Below, in pieces: positions 1 to 4,792 of a stretch of 7,686 nt of DNA; within the stretch, counting starts at the first letter, position 1; each line of letters begins with the position of its first letter. The notes below the pieces were generated by a model. That model ran no database searches and was not told where the DNA came from. It worked only from the letters and a program-made list of their open reading frames with translations. The position numbers and the translations under genes are program-made. Origin of the DNA: an uncultured Caulobacteraceae bacterium. GTDB taxonomy: Bacteria > Pseudomonadota > Alphaproteobacteria > Caulobacterales > Caulobacteraceae. The DNA is taken from positions 1-7,686 of the forward strand of contig CAMLKO010000043.1 of NCBI GenBank assembly GCA_946480495.1. Reading direction: 5' to 3'.

Positions 1-1202
1 GCGTAGACCAGGGTCCTGAGCTCCCGGCGGATCGGGTAGCTGTTGGACGGCATCAGCTGGGTCATGAACACGCAGGTGAGGTCCTCCACCGGGTCCACCC
101 AGAAGGCCGTCGAGGCCATGCCGCCCCAGAAGTACTCGCCGAGCGAGCCGGGCGTCCTGGTGCGGGCCAGGTCGATGGTCATGGCGAAGCCCAGGCCAAA
201 GCCCAGCCCCTCGAACACCGCCTCCGAGAAGAGGGAGCGGGAGGCCTGGACCAGTTCCTTACCCCCGGGGATGTGGTTGAGCGTCATCAGCCGGATGGTC
301 TTCGGCGAGAGGATGCGGGCGCCGTCCAGCTCCCCGCCGTTCAGGAGCATCCGGGTGAAGCGCAGGTAGTCCGCCGCGGTCGAGGTGAGCCCGCCGCCGC
401 CGGACTTCAGGTGCGGCTCGGTGAAGTAGCTGCTGGCGCCGGCCGGGTCCTGCAGCACCGTCTTTCCGGACGGGGTGAGGGCATAGCAGGCGGTGAAGCG
501 GTCGCGCTTGTCCTCGGCGACGTGGAAGGCCGTATCCTCCATCTTCAGCGGCCCGAAGATGCGGTCCTTGAGGAAGAGCTCGAACGGCACGCCGGAGATC
601 TTCTGGACGAGGTAGCCCAGCACGTCGGTCGAGACCGAGTAGTTCCACGCCTCGCCCGGCGAGAACTCGAGTGGGACTTGGGCGAGCTGCTGCATCATCG
701 TCTCGAGCCCGCCCTCGGTCTCGAAGGCGTTGATCTTGAGCTTGCGGTAGGCCGCGTCGACGTTGGTGCGGTTCTGGAAGCCGTAGGTGAGGCCCGAGGT
801 GTGGCGCAGGAGGTCGATGCAGCGCATCGGCTGGGCGGTCTTGCCGGTCTGCCAGGCCCCGGCGAACCCCGCCTCGAAGACCCCGAGGTTGCGCCACTCG
901 GGGATGTAGCGGTGGACCGGGTCGTCGAGCGCGACCAGCCCCTCCTCCACCAGCATCATGAAGGCGACCGAGGTGATCGGCTTGGTCATCGAGTAGATGC
1001 GGAAGATGGCGTCTTCCCGAAGCGGCGTTCCCGCCGCCATGTCGGCCTTGCCGAGCGTGGAGGCATGAACCAGCTCCCCACGCCGCCAGACCAGCGTCTG
1101 GGCGCACGGCAGCTTGCCGGTGTCCAGGTACTTGGCGGTGATGAAGCGGTCGATCCGCTCCAGCCGCTCGCGCGACATGCCGGCGTGTTCGGCCTTTGCC
1201 AT
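1..1202 (-). CDS. Beta-lactamase-family serine hydrolase (EstB-like esterase type), C-terminus cut by window edge
   Basis: Read on the minus strand from the ATG at 1202-1200, the frame stays open for 400 residues and leaves the window without a stop. The protein has the beta-lactamase/class C (Pfam Beta-lactamase) fold signature. The nucleophile motif Ser-Met-Thr-Lys is at residues 71-74 (context FRIYSMTKPIT), a Tyr188-Ser-Val motif sits where the family has Tyr-x-Asn (WNYSVSTDVLG), and a Trp-Gly-Gly motif is at 359-361 followed by an ASTAFWVDP strand. LLRHTSGLTYG near 131-141 is also typical. Family members run to roughly 400-430 residues, so only a short tail should be missing. The N-terminus (MAKAEHAGMSRERLERID) has no hydrophobic signal peptide, so a cytoplasmic esterase, lactonase or amidase is more likely than a periplasmic resistance beta-lactamase. 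The true substrate cannot be told. The start is supported by GAGAGG six bases upstream. It is divergent from the kinase gene. Confidence 0.93.
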   Translation of the reverse strand, partial: MAKAEHAGMSRERLERIDRFITAKYLDTGKLPCAQTLVWRRGELVHASTLGKADMAAGTPLREDAIFRIYSMTKPITSVAFMMLVEEGLVALDDPVHRYIPEWRNLGVFEAGFAGAWQTGKTAQPMRCIDLLRHTSGLTYGFQNRTNVDAAYRKLKINAFETEGGLETMMQQLAQVPLEFSPGEAWNYSVSTDVLGYLVQKISGVPFELFLKDRIFGPLKMEDTAFHVAEDKRDRFTACYALTPSGKTVLQDPAGASSYFTEPHLKSGGGGLTSTAADYLRFTRMLLNGGELDGARILSPKTIRLMTLNHIPGGKELVQASRSLFSEAVFEGLGFGLGFAMTIDLARTRTPGSLGEYFWGGMASTAFWVDPVEDLTCVFMTQLMPSNSYPIRRELRTLVY

Positions 1203-1208
1203 GAGGTT

Positions 1209-1214
1209 CCTCTC
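1209..1214 (-). promoter_or_regulatory. Ribosome binding site of the serine hydrolase
   Basis: On the minus strand, GAGAGG lies six bases before the ATG at 1202-1200. It is the reason for choosing this start over the next in-frame ATG (residue 9, LysAlaGluHisAlaGlyMet). Confidence 0.7.
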
Positions 1215-1302
1215 AAACGCTTGTTTTGTTTTTCCCGACCTTAGGGAGCCTGCCGCCGCCCGCAACCCAAACTTTACCTCCTTCGCCGATCTTCCCCGTG
1301 CT

Positions 1303-1308
1303 GAGGAG
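1303..1308 (+). promoter_or_regulatory. Ribosome binding site of the hybrid kinase
   Basis: GAGGAG lies five bases before the ATG at 1314. This is a good Shine-Dalgarno match and supports that start codon. Confidence 0.75.
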
Positions 1309-1313
1309 TGTGA

Positions 1314-3263
1314 ATGGACGACGGGCTCGATCAGGACGCCGTAGAGGCGGAAGCCGCCCGCTGGTTCTTCCAGAACAGCGACGAGCTCTTCGTCGTCATG
1401 CGCCGCGGCGTGGTGGCGTGGGTGAACCCCGCCTGGACCCAGCTGCTCGGCTGGACCGCTGAGGAGACCGTCGGCCGCCCCCTCACCGACTTTGCCCATC
1501 CCGACGAGGAAGATCTGATCGCCGAGGCGATCCATCGCCTCCAGACGGAAAACAGCTCGTCGGCCGAGCACCGTTTCCGGACGCGCGAGGGCGGCTACTG
1601 CTGGCTCCGCTCGCGCTCGACCAGGCCATACGAGGGCGGCGCGCTGATCGTCAGCCTCGACATCACCGACGACCGCCGCCGGCTCGCCGATCGGGAGGTC
1701 AAGCAGCGCGCGAACGAACTGCTCCGAACCGCGGCCGGCATCTTCGCCTGGAGCTTCAATCCGGACACCGGCATCTACACCGTCGATCCGGACCTCTCGC
1801 GTCCGCCGGTGCCGGGCACGCCGGCCAAGATGCATGCCGACGGCAGCCGCACCATGACGATGGAGGAGATGACCTCCCAGATCCATCCGGAGGACCGGGA
1901 GGAACTGACCAAGGCCTTCTTTCACACCATCGCCACTGGCGAGCAGCAGATCGTCGTCTATCGCCACTGGTACCCCGAGGGACAATTATGGGCGACGCTG
2001 CGGGCCGCCTGGCTTGGCATGCGCCAGCTGCCGTCGGGCAAGTGGGAGGTGTTCGGCATCACCCATGACATGACCGAGGTCGCCATCGCCCGCGACCAGG
2101 CGCTGCGCGGCGAACGCGCCGCCCAGACGGCGGCCGAGGCCAAGTCGCAGTTTCTCGCCAACATGAGCCATGAGATCCGCACGCCGATGAACGGCGTGCT
2201 GGGCGTTCTGTACCTCCTCAAGCACGAACCACTGTCGGACGAGGGCCGCCGCCTGCTGGACGAGGCGCTGGGCTGCGGCTCGATGCTCTCGGAGCTGCTC
2301 AACGACATCATCGATTTCTCCAAGATCGATGCCGGCCGGCTCGAGCTGGCGGCGGAGGCTGTGGACCCGGCCGCGGCGATGACCGGCGTCATCGACCTTC
2401 TGCGCCCGCAAGCCGAGGCGAAGGGCCTCTACCTGCGGGTGGTGGAGCCGGGCGACCTTGGATGGGCGCGAGTCGATCCGGTGCGCCTGCGCCAGATTCT
2501 GTTCAACCTGATCGGCAACGCCGTGAAATTCACGCTGAACGGCGGCGTCGAGGTACGGCTGACGACGCAAGGGGAGGATGAGACGCAGCGCCTGCGCATC
2601 GAGGTCCAGGACACCGGCGTCGGCATTCCGCTGGAAGCTCAGGCGACCCTGTTCGAGCGCTTCCATCAGGGCGACGGCTCGACGACGCGACGGTTCGGCG
2701 GATCGGGGCTGGGCCTGGCCATCACCCAGCGGCTCGCGCGCATGATGGGCGGCGAGGTGGGCTTCGAGAGCCGCCTCGGCGATGGCTCGATCTTCTGGGC
2801 CGAAGTGGCGGCCCCGGCCGCCGAAGCGCCCAAGGCCGGAGATGACGTCGGCGGACAGCTCCTCCAGGGCGCGCGGGTGCTGGTCGTGGAGGACAACGCC
2901 ACCAACCGCCTGATCGCGACCAAGATGCTGGAGCATCTGGGCGCCGAGGTCGAGACGGCGGAGGACGGATTACAGGGTGTCGAAGCGATCTCCCGCACGG
3001 CGTTCGACCTCGTGTTCATGGACGTGCAGATGCCGGTGATGGACGGGCTGGAGGCCACCCGCCAGATCCGGGGCATGCCCGAGCCCGCCGGCCAAATCCC
3101 GATCATCGCCATGACCGCCAACGCCATGGCCCACCAGCAGGCGGCGTACATCACGGCGGGCATGAACGGGGCGATCGCCAAGCCGTTGTCGCCAAGCGCG
3201 CTGGTGAGCGAGATCGCCGCCGTCCTGGGCGCCCGCGCCAAAGCCGGCGCGGCGGCCGCCTGA
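1314..3263 (+). CDS. Soluble hybrid sensor histidine kinase, PAS-PAS-HisKA-HATPase_c-REC (649 aa)
   Basis: This is a sensor kinase with its own receiver domain. Residues about 14-122 form a PAS domain (FVVMRRGVVAWVNPAW, LGWTAEE, closing LIVSLDITDDRRR). Residues about 138-256 form a second, PAS_3-like domain (IHPEDREEL, WEVFGITHDMTE). HisKA follows with H-box SHEIRTPMNG and phospho-accepting His286. The HATPase has N-box Asn402 (NLIGNAVKFT), G1 box DTGVGIP at 433-439, F-box LFERFHQ and G2 box GGSGLGL at 462-468. The receiver (about 520-640) has acidic Glu526/Asp527, phospho-acceptor Asp570 (FMDVQMP), Thr601 and Lys623. All key residues are present, so it should be active. No membrane segment or signal peptide is visible, which points to sensing of a cytoplasmic cue. 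There is no LOV cysteine motif, and the ligand is unknown. No HPt domain or response-regulator gene is adjacent, so the phosphorelay partner is elsewhere. The start is fixed by GAGGAG upstream. Confidence 0.96.
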   Translation: MDDGLDQDAVEAEAARWFFQNSDELFVVMRRGVVAWVNPAWTQLLGWTAEETVGRPLTDFAHPDEEDLIAEAIHRLQTENSSSAEHRFRTREGGYCWLRSRSTRPYEGGALIVSLDITDDRRRLADREVKQRANELLRTAAGIFAWSFNPDTGIYTVDPDLSRPPVPGTPAKMHADGSRTMTMEEMTSQIHPEDREELTKAFFHTIATGEQQIVVYRHWYPEGQLWATLRAAWLGMRQLPSGKWEVFGITHDMTEVAIARDQALRGERAAQTAAEAKSQFLANMSHEIRTPMNGVLGVLYLLKHEPLSDEGRRLLDEALGCGSMLSELLNDIIDFSKIDAGRLELAAEAVDPAAAMTGVIDLLRPQAEAKGLYLRVVEPGDLGWARVDPVRLRQILFNLIGNAVKFTLNGGVEVRLTTQGEDETQRLRIEVQDTGVGIPLEAQATLFERFHQGDGSTTRRFGGSGLGLAITQRLARMMGGEVGFESRLGDGSIFWAEVAAPAAEAPKAGDDVGGQLLQGARVLVVEDNATNRLIATKMLEHLGAEVETAEDGLQGVEAISRTAFDLVFMDVQMPVMDGLEATRQIRGMPEPAGQIPIIAMTANAMAHQQAAYITAGMNGAIAKPLSPSALVSEIAAVLGARAKAGAAAA

Positions 3264-3299
3264 GCGTACCTGCACTTCGAATTTCCAAGACTACCCATT

Positions 3300-3321
3300 G
3301 CGCAGCCCAGTATGGGCGCGC
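3300..3321 (+). terminator. Hairpin after the kinase gene, possible weak intrinsic terminator
   Basis: GCGC (3300-3303) and GCCCA (3305-3309) pair with TGGGC (3313-3317) and GCGC (3318-3321) around a GTA loop. This gives nine base pairs with one bulged A at 3304. It lies 36 bases after the kinase stop codon. The following TTAATT is only a poor T-tract, so termination may be partial, or the hairpin may simply protect the 3' end of the mRNA. Confidence 0.4.
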
Positions 3322-3329
3322 TTAATTGG

Positions 3330-3356
3330 GTACGGTCGGGCCGGGTTCCTCCGTAC
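3330..3356. promoter_or_regulatory. Inverted repeat GTACGG-N15-CCGTAC, possible operator
   Basis: GTACGG at 3330-3335 and CCGTAC at 3351-3356 are perfect inverted copies 15 bases apart, spanning 27 bases. The site lies about 127 bases upstream of the tandem TetR-like gene. TetR-family regulators usually bind palindromes of this general size and often repress their own gene, so this is a candidate autoregulatory site. Six-base arms in GC-rich DNA can arise by chance and no second copy was found in the window, so confidence is low. Confidence 0.25.
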
Positions 3357-3455
3357 TGCTTTATCCAAGGCGAACCATCCGGCGCGTCTTCTGGGCATGG
3401 ACGCCCTGCTCGGCCGTAAAGGTTGTTTGCACCGACGCAGCGCCCGCGCTAACCC

Positions 3456-3479
3456 CTCCCCGCTGTCGGGCAGGGGGAG
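3456..3479 (+). promoter_or_regulatory. Hairpin enclosing the ribosome binding site of the tandem TetR gene
   Basis: CTCCCC (3456-3461) pairs with GGGGAG (3474-3479), and CTG (3463-3465) pairs with CAG (3471-3473), around a TCGGG loop with one bulged G at 3462. This gives nine pairs. The 3' arm is the Shine-Dalgarno sequence AGGGGGAG itself (3472-3479), which ends three bases before the ATG at 3483. In the folded state the ribosome binding site would be hidden, so translation may be restrained or regulated. The pairing is seen directly; the regulatory effect is inference. Confidence 0.45.
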
Positions 3480-3482
3480 CAG

Positions 3483-4733
3483 ATGGCAGACGGAACGATC
3501 GTCATGGAGGGCGGAGCCGCTCCAGCATCCACGCCGAGGTACGCCCAGAAGAAGGAGGCGATCCTCGCGGCTGCGACCACCATCCTGAACCGCCAGGGCG
3601 TCAAGGGAATGACGCTGGCCGACGTGGCGGCCGAGGTGGGGCTGATCACGACGTCGGTCACCTATTACTACCGCAAGAAGGACGACCTGGCCGCGGCCTG
3701 CTTCCTGCGCGGGGTCGAGACCTTCGACAGCATGGTCGCCTATGCTGCCGAGGGCGCCGACTGGAACGGCCGCCTGCTGCGCTTCCTTGACGTCTATCTC
3801 GATCTGCTGCGCCGCATCCGGTTGCGCGAAGCCCCGCCGATGGTCGCCTTCACCGAGATGCGGGCCCTGAAGGAGCCCCAGCGGACCGCGGTGACCGAGG
3901 CCTTCAACGGCATGTTCCGGCGCTTTCGCGGGTTCTTCGAGACGCCCGAGTTCTCGTTTCTCGACCGCCGCGAGATCAACGCCCGCACCCTGCTGCTGCT
4001 GGAACAGGCGTTCTGGGCGAGCAGCTGGCTGCGGCGCTACGACGTCGAAGACTATGGGCGCGTACGCGACCGGATGCTCGACATCCTCACCAACGGACTG
4101 GCCTGCGGCGAGCGCGCCTGGGCGCCGTCGCCGATCGAGGCGCTGACCCCGCCGCCGGCCGACCCGCAGGACAGCGCCCGGGAGATCTTCCTCGTCGCCG
4201 CCACCCGGCTCATCAACCAGCGCGGCTATCGGGGCGCCTCAGTGGAGGACATCTCGGCGCAGCTGAACGTCACCAAGGGCTCATTCTATCACCACAACGA
4301 GGGCAAGGACGACCTGGTGGTCGACTGCTTCAAGCGCTCCTTCGCCGTCATGCGCCGCGCCCAGCTGGCGACCCGCGACCTGCCCGGCGGACAGTGGCAG
4401 CGGCTGGCCAGCGCGACCGCGGCGCTGGTCGAATACCAGCTCTCCGACCACGGCCCGCTGCTGCGCGCCTCGGCCATGGGCGCCCTGCCCGAGCACATCC
4501 GGCAGGACATGATCGAGCGCTACAACCGCGTCTCCGGCCGCTTCGCCGCCATGATCTCCGACGGCATCGCCGAAGGGACGGTGCGGCCGGTCGATCCGAT
4601 GATCGCCGCGCATATGATCAACTCCATGCTCAACGCCGCCGCCTCGCTGGGGACCTGGGTTCCAGGCGTCACCCGCGAGGAGGCCGCCGGCCTCTTCGCG
4701 CGGCCGCTGCTGCGGGGCGTCTTCTCCCGATAA
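3483..4733 (+). CDS. Tandem TetR/AcrR-family transcriptional regulator, two HTH units in one chain (416 aa)
   Basis: The protein is about twice the usual TetR length (190-220 residues) and contains two TetR units. The first N-terminal HTH covers about residues 23-72, with the helix-turn-helix at MTLADVAAEVGLITTSVTYY followed by RKKDDLAAACF. Residues about 73-215 are its helical ligand/dimerisation region. A Pro-rich linker (about 215-229, SPIEALTPPPADP) leads to the second HTH (about 231-283, ASVEDISAQLNVTKGSFYHH, then NEGKDDLVVDCF) and a second helical region up to residue 416. Both HTHs look intact. Known TetR proteins bind palindromic operators as dimers and are released by small-molecule ligands; this chain could act as a built-in pseudo-dimer, or as a dimer with four DNA-binding heads. 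Target genes are unknown: the convergent receptor gene and its own promoter are candidates. The start at 3483 has AGGGGGAG upstream; the next Met (3504) has none. It ends 58 bases from the receptor stop codon. Confidence 0.92.
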   Translation: MADGTIVMEGGAAPASTPRYAQKKEAILAAATTILNRQGVKGMTLADVAAEVGLITTSVTYYYRKKDDLAAACFLRGVETFDSMVAYAAEGADWNGRLLRFLDVYLDLLRRIRLREAPPMVAFTEMRALKEPQRTAVTEAFNGMFRRFRGFFETPEFSFLDRREINARTLLLLEQAFWASSWLRRYDVEDYGRVRDRMLDILTNGLACGERAWAPSPIEALTPPPADPQDSAREIFLVAATRLINQRGYRGASVEDISAQLNVTKGSFYHHNEGKDDLVVDCFKRSFAVMRRAQLATRDLPGGQWQRLASATAALVEYQLSDHGPLLRASAMGALPEHIRQDMIERYNRVSGRFAAMISDGIAEGTVRPVDPMIAAHMINSMLNAAASLGTWVPGVTREEAAGLFARPLLRGVFSR

Positions 4734-4763
4734 AAAGAGGGCGGGGCCCGAAGGCCGCCGCCC
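4731..4763 (-). terminator. Intrinsic terminator of the TonB-dependent receptor gene
   Basis: GGGCGG-GGCC (4739-4748) pairs with GGCC-G-CCGCCC (4753-4763): ten base pairs with one bulge at 4757. On the minus strand the loop reads TTCG, a very stable tetraloop, and the stem is followed by TCTTTTTA (down to about 4731). This is the classic hairpin plus U-tract layout for transcription coming from the receptor gene. On the plus strand no T-tract follows, so it would be at best a weak terminator for the TetR gene. The U-tract bases overlap the TAA stop codon (4731-4733) of that gene. Confidence 0.85.
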
Positions 4764-4766
4764 GTA

Positions 4767-4792
4767 ACCGCTCCGTCTGGGGGAAGAGCGGT
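4767..4792. other. Second hairpin between the convergent stop codons
   Basis: ACCGCTC (4767-4773) and GAGCGGT (4786-4792) form a perfect seven-pair stem with a 12-base loop. Position 4792 is the last base of the receptor stop codon (TGA, complement of 4792-4794). No T-tract follows on either strand. It may help stabilise the 3' end next to the stronger terminator, or be incidental. Confidence 0.35.

Larger units (their letters stand above)
1203..1313. promoter_or_regulatory. Divergent intergenic region between serine hydrolase and hybrid kinase
   Basis: These 111 bases separate two start codons pointing away from each other, so promoters for both genes should lie here or overlap the genes. 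The spacer has a short AT-rich patch (about 1219-1234, CTTGTTTTGTTTTTCC on the plus strand) in otherwise GC-rich DNA. I could not find a convincing -35/-10 pair with correct spacing on either strand, nor a clear inverted repeat. The promoter role is inferred from the gene arrangement. Confidence 0.5.

Noticed and set aside
259..1107. Open frame of 282 codons on the minus strand
   Set aside because: It overlaps the hydrolase in another frame on the same strand, with low-complexity Arg/Gly/Pro-rich composition and no recognisable motif. The hydrolase frame is the real one.
1..1202. Antibiotic-resistance beta-lactamase
   Set aside because: There is no signal peptide, and the second motif is Tyr-Ser-Val with a WGG third motif rather than the KTG of class C enzymes, which fits esterase-type relatives better.
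273..1244. Open frame of 323 codons on the plus strand
   Set aside because: It lies opposite the serine hydrolase, which has clear catalytic motifs. The translation is Arg/Gly/Ala-rich with no domain signature, as expected for antisense shadow frames in GC-rich DNA.
1986..2936. Open frame of 316 codons on the minus strand inside the kinase gene
   Set aside because: It is antisense to HisKA and HATPase coding sequence with all catalytic motifs intact, and its composition is that of a shadow frame.
3423..3453. Possible promoter TTGTTT ... GCTAAC before the TetR gene
   Set aside because: The spacing (19 bases) is too long and both boxes match poorly. A start from it would fall inside the ribosome-binding-site hairpin, so I do not call it.
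3298..3790. Small plus-strand open frames (96 and 154 codons) in the spacer before the TetR gene
   Set aside because: They run out of frame into the TetR coding region, have no ribosome binding site, and give Arg/Pro-rich sequence without similarity to any family I recognise.
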